Shown: piece after piece, positions 11,760 through 22,593 of the stretch
Position numbering within the stretch: position 1 is the stretch's first letter
How the letters are laid out: every line of letters starts with the position of its first letter
DNA from: Filosporella fistucella
Lineage: Eukaryota > Ascomycota > Leotiomycetes > Helotiales
Reading direction: 5' to 3'
Assembly: GCA_030077755.1 (NCBI GenBank)
Contig: JAQJZZ010000008.1
Coordinates: forward strand, 2,666,001-2,730,000
Length of the DNA: 64,000 nucleotides
Made by a program: the position numbers and the translations under genes
Notes under the pieces: model-generated
Databases searched by the model: none
The model's input: only the letters and a program-made list of their open reading frames with translations
Told to the model about the DNA's origin: nothing

Positions 11760-12047
11760 CTAGTCATACGCTTCCAAGGTCCATCGCGAAATTTCTCCGC
11801 TGAGCTCAAACAGCTTGTCTACGGGCATCATCGTATCTGGGCATGTTTGTAAGGCGTTAACCAACAGTTGGCAAGAGCCTTGAACGGTGTATTGCAAAAT
11901 TAAATTAGGAATATCTCCCTTCTCCAGGGAAAGTCTTACCTCGAAGAACTTGCTGGTCTGCATGTCGTCGCATTGGTCGCATTGGAAACCAGTCGAAAGC
12001 TCAGGATAGGGAACCGCTGGGACTGATCGATCGAAGCTCAATAGCAT
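11760..12047 (-). CDS. Small hypothetical protein, possible frameshifted secreted protein
   Basis: An ATG-started frame of 95 aa (MLLSFDRSVPAVPYPE..) contains CDQCDDM and two further cysteines (at GSCQLL and QTCPDT). Just upstream, in a different frame, another ATG at 12085 starts a short strongly hydrophobic peptide (MQALVVVVAFLVSCY) that ends in TGA after 15 codons. Together they look like a signal peptide and mature part of a small secreted cysteine-containing protein separated by a frameshift. No intron fits. Family unknown; either reading may be wrong. Confidence 0.35.
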   Translation of the reverse strand: MLLSFDRSVPAVPYPELSTGFQCDQCDDMQTSKFFEVRLSLEKGDIPNLILQYTVQGSCQLLVNALQTCPDTMMPVDKLFELSGEISRWTLEAYD

Positions 12048-12335
12048 GAGACTAGAAACGCAACAACCACGACGAGAGCTTGCATACTGGTACTTTGACA
12101 GCTCGTTTACTCATCTTACTGCAAATTCGAACAACAGGTACTGGTGAGGGAGTTCATTTGGGAAAAGTGTTTTCGAGCTTCGTCTCGTCACGTGACATAT
12201 CTGTACCTGGGCAGGAGAGAGGGGGGCTCCCCCCGTACACATACACATCAATGTCTGCATATCCATTTTGTATAAAAGTGTGTATAATACAAAATATTTA
12301 TGTCACAGGCATGCGGCGGGGTCACCCGGCCGTAC

Positions 12336-12343
12336 TATAAATA
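12336..12343 (+). promoter_or_regulatory. TATA-like element upstream of rad10
   Basis: TATAAATA, 134 nt before the rad10 start codon. Position and sequence suit a core promoter, but a short A/T word can occur by chance. Confidence 0.3.
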
Positions 12344-12477
12344 TCGGAAGCCGAGCGGCGCGGGGTACGCAACGAGCTTATTTTAGAAGGTCACATGACT
12401 AGGCGACGCGATCGTGAGTGATATCCACGATTGGAATGGAGCACCCAAGCTAGACATCATGAACACTCCGTGAAGCC

Positions 12478-13677
12478 ATGGACGACGACGACGAGTTTGG
12501 TGCAGATGCTGACTTTTTAGCAGCGCTTGCAGCATCTAATTCAGGTTCCTCTGCTCCAAGAGTACAACAACCCACGCCTCAGCGCATTACCCAACCTACC
12601 CCTCAACGACTGGATCGCGCCCCTCCACCTACCACCTCAACTGGCCCGAAAATCGTGCAGCCCACTCCTCAAGCAATAGCATCAAAATCTACTGGCTCTT
12701 CGATACTTGTTTCTCCGCGGCAGAAGGGAAATCCGATCCTTACAAACCTGCGATCTTTCCCATGGGAATATTCTGATATTCCAGCTGATTATGTTCTGGG
12801 TCTCACGACATGTGCCCTCTTCCTCTCCCTCAAATACCACCGCCTTCACCCTGAATACATATACAATCGAATCAAAGCATTGCAAGGCAAATACAACCTC
12901 CGCGTTCTGCTGACACTGGTGGATATTGGAAATCACGAAGACAGCTTGAAGGAGCTATCGAAGACCAGCCTAGTGAACAACGTCACGGTCATTTTATGCT
13001 GGAGTGCTGCGGAAGCAGCAAGATACCTGGAACTGTATAAAAGCTACGAGCACGCAAATGCGGGGGCAATCAGAGGTGCTGAGAGCAAAGGGTACGCGGA
13101 GAAGATGGTAGATTTTGTGACGGTGCCGAGGAGTATCAATAAGACGGATGCGGTATCGTTGGTGAGCGCCTTTGGAAGCATACGATCTGCTGTCAATGCG
13201 AGGCCGGAAGAAATCGCAATTGTGGGAGGTTGGGGCGAGAAGAAGGTGAGGAGATGGTGTGCCGTCGTAGACGAGCCATTTAGAGCCAGGAAAGCCGCAA
13301 AGAGAAGTTTGGTGAGGAAGGAGACAACCGCGGATGGAGAGGAAGTCGAAGGAGTCCTAGACAGGGCATTGCCTCTGAGTAGGGTACCGCTGAGGGATAT
13401 GCTAGCTTTGAGGGCACAAGAGTTGTCAAGGGAGAGGTCTCTCGGAGGACCTTCACAGCCTGCATCGTCGAAAGAGCCTGCGAGCATCCCCGAAAAGCCA
13501 GAACAATTTCATATGTGGGATCCCGATGATGACGATGATGAGGAAGCATTGATTGCTGCTGCGATGGAAGAGGAACAGAGAAATGCCAAGGAAAAAAAGA
13601 GGGAATTATCAAGGAAGGATGATGAGCTTAGTGACGGAATTGCTGCGGCATTAGCTAAGTTGCGAGATAAAAATTAA
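12478..13677 (+). CDS. rad10: Rad10/ERCC1 structure-specific endonuclease subunit
   Basis: Single-exon protein of 399 aa. Rad10/ERCC1 pairs with Rad1/XPF and positions it to cut DNA 5' of lesions in nucleotide-excision repair, single-strand annealing and crosslink repair in the nucleus. The acidic start (MDDDDEFGADADFL) is followed by a disordered region with three related QPTPQ words. The central domain, residues about 80-220, has the conserved NPILTNLRSFPWEYSDIPAD and the nuclease-like fold without its catalytic metal ligands. A helix-hairpin-helix region follows (KTDAVSLVSAFGS, IAIVGGWGEKKVRRW). An acidic/lysine-rich tail extends beyond the yeast protein's length. Intact and alone. Confidence 0.95.
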   Translation: MDDDDEFGADADFLAALAASNSGSSAPRVQQPTPQRITQPTPQRLDRAPPPTTSTGPKIVQPTPQAIASKSTGSSILVSPRQKGNPILTNLRSFPWEYSDIPADYVLGLTTCALFLSLKYHRLHPEYIYNRIKALQGKYNLRVLLTLVDIGNHEDSLKELSKTSLVNNVTVILCWSAAEAARYLELYKSYEHANAGAIRGAESKGYAEKMVDFVTVPRSINKTDAVSLVSAFGSIRSAVNARPEEIAIVGGWGEKKVRRWCAVVDEPFRARKAAKRSLVRKETTADGEEVEGVLDRALPLSRVPLRDMLALRAQELSRERSLGGPSQPASSKEPASIPEKPEQFHMWDPDDDDDEEALIAAAMEEEQRNAKEKKRELSRKDDELSDGIAAALAKLRDKN

Positions 13678-14642
13678 TACCCGTTTTAGATCTAGGTCTT
13701 GAAGTTTTCATGTCACCTTCAGACTCAGGTAAACTTCGGCGTTACTGTAGTAATCCGAATAAGCCTGTATCAAGTGGTATCACGTTCTTTCGTATTTATG
13801 GCTTACATTTCGAATTAGAATTTCCAGTAACATCGTTGCGGAGGCTGCCAACGCAACAACAGCTCGAAAGCGAGCTCCTTCGTCAAATACAAATGCTGCT
13901 ACAGCTTCCTATACGTATGTTGATAGCACAGAATGCCCCAGTAGTCAAGCCTTAAAATGGTAGAACAGTTCCTGTTTGGCCAAGGGCCTTACAGCAACAC
14001 CTCTGCTTGTAATGAGAATACCTTTGGGGCAGAGCACGACCCCCAGTTTCAAATTCAGTATGGTTCATCCAAGGATGGAGAGTTCTTGCAGGGAGCTTTG
14101 AGGAGAAGTAATTGTCAAAACCGCATTTCAGAGCAGATATATGATATATTGTGCCTCGATACATTTCATCACCATGGGCCAATACTCATATCCTACGTTT
14201 TGATTGCTTGCGAACTGAAACTTTGAATTTGTTTGGTGTTGAATTTGCTCCACGCTATTCACAGAAGCAAGTGAATAAAAATGTTTGATAGTTACTAACT
14301 TTCTTGATTTCTCCTTATCCTGCAGACAACAAGGCTTTAGGGATGTAATTTTACACATGTCATTTGCAGTGTTTTTTAATTCAAAAACTTATCATCCAAA
14401 TGTACTTCATTTGCATTAGTTGGGATCTATTGCCTTGTTTCAATAGATAAGTGAACATTTCTGCACAACATTATTAATTTAAGAGTCCTGCTCCAACCTG
14501 TAGTATAGATGGAGAGGATTGACACAAGAGCACCATCTCGACATTCCCTCGGAGAACCTCAAAGAGCGGTGAATTTTGCGTATTGTCCTGTTCGCTGACT
14601 TTTTCCGTCGGTTCAAGCCTCTCTGGTGATTTATCTTTGAGA
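13678..14642. other. Intergenic, nothing recognised
   Basis: Several short overlapping frames on both strands, none with domain motifs or a consistent intron. No gene supported. Confidence 0.3.
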
Positions 14643-15471
14643 TTATTCATTTATCTCCTGTGAATTATACTTCGCCTCCTCATCGTCGTCCATGTAGGCG
14701 AATTCCCAAACCTCAACTTCATCCGTAAGATCAAAGTTGAGTTTTGTTCCTCGTTTGGTTCAATCCATTCTCTTTCGCCTTCTTTGTTCTTGTTCGCAAA
14801 CGAGATATTGAGTTCGTGAAGCCATCCTTCATTGTCCAGTTTTCGCATTCCATTGTCGGAGAGGATGTTGCGTAGCCTTCTGAGTAGGTCCATCACGTTT
14901 ACCTCGTACTTAAAGCTAATTTCGTTCACTCTGTCTCCCAGTGCATGCATTCGCTGGCGATAGCCGTCAAGATTGTAATTGTTATCTTCCTCATCATTCA
15001 GTTCTTTATCGCTCAACGTAGAGCATGCTCGCTTTTCATCCATGGCCTTCTTACGTTGATTATAGCCTCTTTTTTCGCGGAGCTCCTTGTCGTACTCTCT
15101 GAGGAACTTCCGCCGCCGCATGATCCAGAGGTTCAAACAGCCGTTCCACTCACGCGTCATAAAAGGTGTCAAGATCAAGGCCTGGAAGAACCTGCCGTCT
15201 TTGTTGAGTGGTACCAGATTCCTCAAGTGATCCACACCAATCCATGGGCGACGACTGAGGGCCAAAGGAGCGTGTTCTGACCTCGTCCGAGTTTACCGAA
15301 AGTACAAACCCATTGGCAGCTAACCAACTGCCTGGCCCATCAGCTTCAAGCTTGTTTGCAAGTATTTGAATGAGTGTTTGTTTTTTTGTGATCAAATCTA
15401 TTTCCTTGGTCGAGTAGCTTCTGTTGCTGTTTGAGAATACCGCTATGTCTCTCTCCACAAGGAGATGTCAT
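14643..15471 (-). pseudogene. Hypothetical protein gene with likely frameshifts
   Basis: A coding signal runs through most of this span. An ATG at 15471 opens MTSPCGERHSG.. in one frame. The frame changes near an A7 run (about 15384-15390) to ILANKLEADGPGSW. A phase-correct 55-nt intron (GTTTGT..CTCAG, about 15325 to 15271) leads into RRPWIGVDHLRNLVPLNKD and a basic, helical region (MRRRKFLREYDKEL). Near 14745 the coding signal shifts again to an acidic end (EVEVWEFAYMDDDEE) with a stop at 14643; the unshifted frame ends at 14651. Two one-base shifts, both by homopolymers, mean either a broken gene or sequence errors. Family not recognised. Confidence 0.4.
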
Positions 15472-15889
15472 TTTGAATTACTGGGGGTTAACTTTATGCC
15501 TTTGATGTTGAGCGCTGAGATTCCAGCTTCAATTCGGTAGTTGACTGAGAAATATGGGAAGGGGTGGAAAATACATTACAAAGGAGCCAGATACCCATTT
15601 AGAACAATCACCACAAAGGAGTTGCTTATTTCAATGACAGAAAAGCTCCAAGGAACTCTGGCTCTGAATATTCTTGATGATAACTCTTTGTTGGAATGTG
15701 AAAACGCAATAGATTGTTTACACTTGTGCAGAAACATAGTTCGATTGTTCACATTGAACTTTGATAAATTTAAAGTTTCTCTCATCCACGCTCCATTTGC
15801 AGAATTATTTGTGCCCGGCTTTGAAGATTTGAACATTACTTGCAAACTCCCAAGTTTGCTTCTTAGTTGAAATTTCAGAAACTTCGAGA
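15472..15889. other. Intergenic between two divergent genes
   Basis: Overlapping frames on both strands lack recognisable motifs. Probable promoter region shared by the hypothetical minus-strand gene and the first DUF6590-like gene. Confidence 0.3.
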
Positions 15890-17326
15890 ATGGCGCAGGA
15901 ACGAATAATTCCACCTGTGCCAGCCATGCATGGTGGAAATTCCTCGACTCAAGGACCAACAAGACAAGCAGTACAAAATCCGCCAGCAGCTCAAACAGCT
16001 TTTAACCCACCAATCGGACCTATGGCGATGCGAAGCCAAGGTATGGTTGCTACTTTTCCTCTACAAAGCCTGGCCGAATCTCACTATCAACAACATTTTC
16101 CAGCCTTGGACCTGACACCGCCGCAAGGGCAGAATCAAACCCAGGTACAACAGCAGACACAGCTCCAGAGACAAAATCAAACCCAAGACCAGAACCAGAC
16201 CAGGATTCGAGCACAGACACATCAACGGCAGACGCAGGCTCCGGTCCAAAATCAAACTGGAGGCCAAAACCAAAATAGAACTCGAGCACAGTCTTTGCAA
16301 CGACAGCAACAGTACCGTCCGATTGCCGCGGGAGAGGATCTAAGGGGTCCTCCTAGCTATAGATCATACGGAACTGCCAACAATCACCCCCAATCCTTTG
16401 CCTGTGGAGACATAATCAGCTTTCCCTTCCATCTTGCCGACGCGAGTGATCCACCACGTAACCCTGGTGGAGATCTGTCTCTGACACGCATGGGTGTGTG
16501 GGTTCACTCTAAGAGACGGAAGTGCATCAGCATGGAGCTGTTCGCTGAACATTGTATAGTGATCCCAATCTTTACTTTTGGAGGTAGAGGGTTGCAAACT
16601 AAAAACAATAGGAATGAATTCATCAATGTGGTTGATTCGGCTACTTAGGGACTCTTACCTACGCCACACAATGACAACGGCTATTTGCTAGCAACAAGAT
16701 CTCCGGCGTGTCAGTACGCCCCTCCAGACGACTGGCACGCTTTTGGATCCAACCTTTACGCCCAATGGAGTGCTCCATATATTTACAAATATAAAGTAGG
16801 ATGTATTAGAGAAGGTAAGATTGCACTCACAGAGTATTTTGCCCGCCTCAGAGCCCTCTACTACCAGAAAAGTCGATCAAAGGTGGCGTGTACAATTCAT
16901 ACAGAGGATGGGACAGTAGTACAGCAGCCTTTGTATGATTCTACGGATAAAGACAAAAGAAATCTATTGGCCTGCTTTGAGGCGCCATTACAGCCTCAAA
17001 TCCATACTGAAGATGGGACATTAGTTGAACGCCCTTTGTATGGCTCTGCGGATAAGGAAACACGGAAGGAACTGGTCTGTTTGGTAGCCGCTTTGCAGCC
17101 TCAAACTCCTGCAGTACCGAATGCACTACCGCCAACCTCAGGAACAACACCAGTGGTGGTCGCATCTACTCCTGCCACAGCATCTGACCAAGTTACAATT
17201 CCAAATCCACCTCTAACTCCAGTAACAACGCCAGGAGCCGTTGCAATTGCTCCTGCTGTAGTATCTAGCCAAGTTCCAAGCCCTAATCTACCTAAAAATT
17301 CTACTACGACGACGTCTGGCAAGTAA
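15890..17326 (+). pseudogene. DUF6590-like protein with in-frame stop (paralogue A)
   Basis: One reading frame from the ATG at 15890 to the stop at 17326, interrupted only by TAG at 16646-16648. Before the stop: a Gln/Asn-rich disordered N-terminus (many QNQTQ words), then a domain start with SLTRMGVWVHSKRRKC and HCIVIPIFTFGGRGL. After the stop the same domain continues (YKYKVGCIREGKI), then two copies of an IHTEDGT..PLY block about 45 residues apart, and a Pro/Thr/Val-rich tail. The two halves align end to end with the intact paralogue at 19012, so the stop lies inside the domain. TAG could come from a CAG Gln codon. The biochemical role of DUF6590 is unknown. The product may be truncated or the gene dead. 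Confidence 0.6.
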
Positions 17327-19011
17327 GAGTTGAGATCGGGTGAAGGGAGTGGTTTGGAATCTAGCAGTAAAACATCCAAAATTTTCTCAGGCAAGCGGAA
17401 ATTGTCTATCTAGCGCAGTGAACTTGAGGAGATGAATGTTTTATAGGTAGCACTTGTGAGAATTTATTTATGTGTAATACAAATGTTATGATACAACTTC
17501 AATATTGTTTTTAAAAAAAGTGATACTGGAACGGCGTACTTGAGACCGACCTTAACGGTACTCGAATTTGGGTCAGAACAAATCGAGACATATCCATGAA
17601 ATGCTCTGTGTATATGATGTGAATTTTTGAGACACGTCGAGACTTGAACAAGGTATTGCAATAGCGATCTGACCACTGTTGATGAGTCAAGTCTCAGTGA
17701 GTAATTATGCCATACTGATATGCAGACCTCAATAAGTTTGAGTCTTGTCAATTAAGGGCTCCAAGTACCTGCAAAGAGCGAAAATGTTAAGGGTGATAAA
17801 GTCAGCTAGCCGCATGATTCTGCTGTCCTTGTGCAAGATTTTTTGGGTAAGGAGAAATAGTCGAGAAGAGTGTGGTAGACATAGCAAAATTTCTCGCTTT
17901 TTTCAAAATATAGCTCGTTTTCGTCCAGGTCCCTAGTATCGCGTTCGCGGAGTGGAAAGTCACAGTCGCTAAAGCGACTGTCCAAAGACTTCTGAGGTTT
18001 CAACCAGATTATGCCCTCCTCTTCTCGTATCCCTGATCCTCTTAGAGGTTTTCAACATTCTGCTCTTATGGAAAATTAGATATCTGCAAGATCTTGTTGT
18101 AATGCCTCGTCCACCTGTCATAAGCTGTCCTGCAGCATAGCCGTTGCGGTGAGACACTGCTTGAATTCTCATTCTCCGCGAAAGTCACTAGAGGATCGTT
18201 TGAGCTCCCTGCACTTATTTTATCTAGCCATCTAGCATTCAGGTTCTGTTACTCCCTATTGTGTTCGAGCTTCGAGTTTTGTTTATTGATTCTTTTTTGG
18301 ATGCCATGACAGTTGTTGTAGATTATAATCATGTTTATGTGCAACTAGTGAACAAGGATCGAGAGCCTAAAAAATAACAGGCAGAAACCCCTCTAGATCA
18401 TGCGTCCACTCAGGTAGTGTCGGTCCTGAGATGGGCATGTTGGAATCTGCGACTTGTTCGCTAGGTCGGAGAGAACCAGCCACTGTTGCCAACTCCGAAG
18501 GAGCTCAAGTGAGTGGGGTCCTTCTTTTGCAAATGGAGCTTGAATCTTCGTGTTTGGGTACCTTTTGGTTGTGACTTTGGCATTTGGGATCTCGGGAAAA
18601 AAAAAAAAATAGAAACAGACCAATTATGTTTAGTGCTGCTTCCCGGTTTCGCTAACTAAGGGCCAGTAAAGTAGGCATTAGATGCATTCCACGGAGACAA
18701 AGATACGTAGGAACTTGACCAGACAGCGGAAAAGACTTCAAAGAACAACTTTTGCAGTATATGACTTACAAAGGGTATAATTGAGTGGGTCACAATTGAA
18801 CAAAGGCTGTCTGCAACCGAATACCGTGCTTCACCAAAGTTAGATCTTAAGTGTGGCAAACATCTCATTCGAAGCGACAACAGAGTAAAGATTTCTTCAT
18901 ACTGTATGGAATCTGGGGTAGTTCGATATCAATATCCACTCGACAGCTTTGAACGAAACTTTTTCCAATACTTCGCTTCATATATTAACACCATATCGTG
19001 CATCGCTCTAC
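17327..19011. other. Long intergenic stretch, nothing recognised
   Basis: No gene supported in 1.7 kb. It contains a long A-run at 18598-18609. The end next to 19012 should be the promoter of DUF6590-like paralogue B. Confidence 0.3.
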
Positions 19012-19821
19012 ATGAGTAACCCACCAAGAAGAGATTTAGGCTCCCCGTGGCGTGGGACAAATGCTGGACCACCTACGGGGAGGCCTCCTGCTCAGTTTCG
19101 CCCATTCGGGGTTACATATGGGATGTCTGTTCTTAAACCGGGAATGGTCATCCGGGGACCAGTTCACAACCCAAATGTCCCAGAGGCGCCTCCAGGGGAT
19201 CCAGATACTCTAGATCAGTCGCTTACGCTCACATATATTGGAAGGTGGGCTCGTTCGAAGATGAGAACACAGATAATAGTGGAGAAATACGCGCGACACT
19301 ATATTACGATTCCTGTCTTTACCCATAATGGTGATGGATTGGGCGGGAAATCATACAGAGAAGAATACATTGGAGTACGAGACTCAGAAGACCGGCCACC
19401 TTTGAATTCAGAAAGTCCTCATGGGAATGTCATCGTCACCCGCATTGCGCCTTTCCTGGATGCTCCACGAGGCAGTCCATATTTTGTGCACTCAAGAGCG
19501 TACGCTTGGCTCCGACACCCTGTAATATTCCACAATATGACGCAATGTGAGATAATAGGAAATATATCAGATGGAGACCTTACCAGAATATTGGATATCA
19601 TGTATAAAAGACCATACCCCGAACCACAAATTGTCAAGGATGTTTATGACCTCCAATCTTACAAGATTCCCGATCCTAGGTTCTATGATGGAGAACAAGA
19701 CAAGAATCCTCGCCTTCTGGTTCTCATTCGAGCACCAGAAGTGGATCAGCGGAGAGATGCCGCCCGGAGGGCGCGGTTGGCAAATGCAGTGGCAGCGCAA
19801 AACCTCGGTCCACAAAGATAA
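19012..19821 (+). CDS. DUF6590-like protein (paralogue B)
   Basis: Single exon, 269 aa, from the ATG at 19012; an open extension to 18949 has no ATG. A Pro/Gly-rich start is followed by the domain: ..RWARSKMRTQIIVEKYAR, HYITIPVFTHNGDGLGGK, YIGVRDSEDRP, a middle block with FVHSRAYAWLRHPVIF, and MTQCEIIGNISDGDLTRIL. This matches paralogues A (15890) and C (28856) in order and spacing. The pattern of basic/aromatic strands plus an IPI-T-GxG motif is that of the fungal domain DUF6590, function unknown. No signal peptide or membrane segment, so probably cytosolic or nuclear. Ends in a basic, Ala-rich tail. Confidence 0.65.
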   Translation: MSNPPRRDLGSPWRGTNAGPPTGRPPAQFRPFGVTYGMSVLKPGMVIRGPVHNPNVPEAPPGDPDTLDQSLTLTYIGRWARSKMRTQIIVEKYARHYITIPVFTHNGDGLGGKSYREEYIGVRDSEDRPPLNSESPHGNVIVTRIAPFLDAPRGSPYFVHSRAYAWLRHPVIFHNMTQCEIIGNISDGDLTRILDIMYKRPYPEPQIVKDVYDLQSYKIPDPRFYDGEQDKNPRLLVLIRAPEVDQRRDAARRARLANAVAAQNLGPQR

Positions 19822-20263
19822 ATCAATCAAATGCTCAAGAGTTTGGGATCAATAAAGAAATAAAGGGAGGCCCTGTCACATATGTAACGTAGGAGTGGTA
19901 GTAATATGGCAATGAGAGATTCGGATTGATATCGTTCAAATACCCTACATTGGCGTGAAACTTTCCCCAAATCACTTAATCGTTGCTAGGTATTAGCTAG
20001 GCCGTTGGTATCGAATTTTTTTTTATATTATTCGGTTCTGAGATATATGATAAGGATGAATGGTTCAGTATGTTCTCCATATGTATTGTTGTGTACAAAC
20101 TTGTGGTGCGTGGTTGGGATGGACAAATCTTCCTTTAGATACCTACAACTTGGTACGACAATGAGAAGTCATGCCATAAAATATTTCAGGCTACATGTAA
20201 TGAAATGAAATGAGATGTCCGACTCGGATTCTGATAGCTCTATTGATAGGCTGAGTCACCTGC
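19822..20263. other. Short intergenic gap
   Basis: Between convergent genes; nothing recognised beyond presumed 3' ends. Confidence 0.3.
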
Positions 20264-22593
20264 TTAGCCTGCCGAATTCCAAGCTCCTGGATACATCCCT
20301 CCAAAACCCCATTCCATTGGACCCCAAGTCGTCGTGTCAATATTACCACTCATCAGACCTGGGTCAAACATGTTTGAATATAATCCAGAGCCAGATGATT
20401 CGTATGCTTGCTGCGATCCAAGTTCGTACGTCACATCATTCGTGACGGAACCTATCGATGCAAGAGGATTCTCTTGGCTATCAACGCTTCCATGCTGACG
20501 AGAGCCAGTTTCGGACTTCGCCTGTGCCATTGTTGATAGTTTTTGCTGCACGGAGTATACTATTCGTGGTACTACAACTGGGTATTCTGTCTGCGGCAAA
20601 ACCGCCTCACAAGCTTGCCAAGCCTGCATCACGGCGCTTGAGAAAAGTCCAAAAAATGGTCCTTCTTCTCTACCAGGAGCGCCGAACCGAGCATCAAAAT
20701 TGTCACTCATTGCCTCCCATGCAGCAAATACATTTTCCCCTCCGGGTCGTCTGCGAATGTCCTGCACTATTTGTATATATGCTGGAAATGGAAAATGGAA
20801 CTGGGAGAACCACATAAATCGTTTCGCTGAAGGCGATGTCATCCAATTGGTATCGCATTCAAGCATACGGATGGCATAAGTTAGAGCCACGTCCTTTTGG
20901 AACTCTGTCTGAGGGACAGATTGGTTTGTGTCATAACGAGCCAGGTGTTCTAGCAAGCGGCATTTGGCGAGGTATCCTCGTGCCCACCACATGGTAGTGA
21001 AGTGAAGTGGATTTTCAGCATCGCAGACATTGAGGTATTTTTCTTCAATCATTTTCTCCAACGATTCGAATTCCGAGGCATCTGGTGAAGAACCTGGGGG
21101 AAGAGGCCTGGCGAGGACTCTTAGAGCCGGATATGTGTAGTCAAGATGAACCCCTGTGTGGCGCAGAAATTCTCCCAGCTCACTCCGGACTACTGCAAAG
21201 ATGGAATCTGTTGCATTTGCCTGGGCGATAGGTATTGACTTTGACTCAGATCGAAGATCAGAATCATTTATGTTGACTGGGACCTGACAATCCCATAACG
21301 GAGATAGGCTGGTACTCTTAGAGTCGGACATTTCATCCACGCGTGCATCGAAAAATACGAGGGACCACCAGAGTCTTCGCCGTAGTTCGGCTTCGAATAC
21401 AGAACATTTGGAGAGGACAGCCTCGTTATGGATGCCCATTCTTTGGGCGATTCGCATCGCTACCCCAAGCATGGACGATACAGACTGAGGCACTGTGCCT
21501 TGTCTGACGGATATCTAGATTCGTTAGAAGGGATACCATACTATGTTAAGATACCTACCAGAAATAAATATAATGCTGTTAGGCATTCGCGGTCTCGGCT
21601 TCGCAGAAAGTGGGAATTCAACAAAGCCTGTCTACAGCCGAACTGGAACCTCGTCAGAAGCTCAGCTCGACATGAACTAAATATCTCCTCGCAATCATCA
21701 GAGGTGAGGCTCAGAACAGAAATTGAATATATGCTGAACATGAGAGCCTCGAAACTTGGTTCTATGCTCGAAACATTGCCGGCAGCTTCGATGATTCTTC
21801 CTTGAAGACTAGGAGTATGCGTGACCTTCATCAGTGGATCAACGTTGTCCAGGTATATTTGCCAGAGCCGGAAGATATGAACGGGCTCAGGGTGAAGTGT
21901 AGAAAGATCAACACTAGTGTCGGGATTTCCGAACAAAAGGTGATCATTGTCACCGAAATATTCAATCCATTCAGTCTTGATCAAGTGTTCTCGTTCTTCT
22001 TCGTTTGAAGTTTTGCTCTGGGTGTCAAGATTTGGGAACTGGTCAGCAGATTAGCAAGTGTAATTTATATCATCTCTTAACTTCGTACACCTGGACTCAT
22101 TGCATGCCAAAAGCTCCTATTAGGGTTAGCTACACTCATATTAAAAATGGTTCACATACTTGGCTCCATAAACTCGGTCCGAACTAACCACAGAGGAAGG
22201 AGTTGAAGGAAATTCACCCTTAGAATTCTGTAGGTCTTCATCTGAATCGAGGTCCTGAAAAGCGGGGTGTCGTATCTCTCCAACGGAATCTTTGTGCATT
22301 GGCTCAAATTTGATATTGTTCTGACGAAGCAGGGTTTCATAGCTGCGTAACCGCTCTAAAAGCTCTCTTTCAGGGAATCTCCGCTTCCGGCTGCTTCTTG
22401 GAGTCAGAGTAGCCGGTATACATTGCGTGCGTGAGGTATTGCAATGAGAGCAAGGAAATCTGCGGTCACATTTGACTTTCCGCTGCTGGCAACGGACACA
22501 AGCTAATACCCGCTGTGGCTTCGATGGCCGGAAGGGCAATGACGAGCCAATTGGAGATTGGCTGCCACTCGACATATTTGAGTCTGCCGGCAT
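20264..22593 (-). CDS. Zn2Cys6 fungal transcription factor
   Basis: Four exons: 22593-22160, 22116-22089, 22017-21555, 21498-20264, all phase-consistent, giving 719 aa. The zinc cluster is near residues 32-58 (CVRCQQRKVKCDRRFPCSHC and one more Cys), followed by a basic linker and a short coiled segment (ERELLERLRSYETLLRQN). The middle homology region lies at residues about 170-480 (VHIFRLWQIYLDNVDPLMK, LGVAMRIAQRMGIHNE, RRRLWWSLVFFDAR), as in the fungal-specific TF domain. The C-terminal 100 residues are Ser/Gly-rich, probably an activation region. Its position between two DUF6590 genes could mean co-regulation, but nothing in the sequence shows it. Intact. Confidence 0.9.

Noticed and set aside
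13044..13612. Long antisense frames inside rad10
   Set aside because: They are shadows of a strongly supported conserved gene.
15576..15962. Long minus-strand frame opposite the start of DUF6590-like paralogue A
   Set aside because: No motifs, and it overlaps a supported gene start on the other strand; an equally long plus-strand frame covers most of it.
17464..18623. Several 60-95 codon frames as genes
   Set aside because: No ATG context, motif or splice partner; they overlap on both strands.
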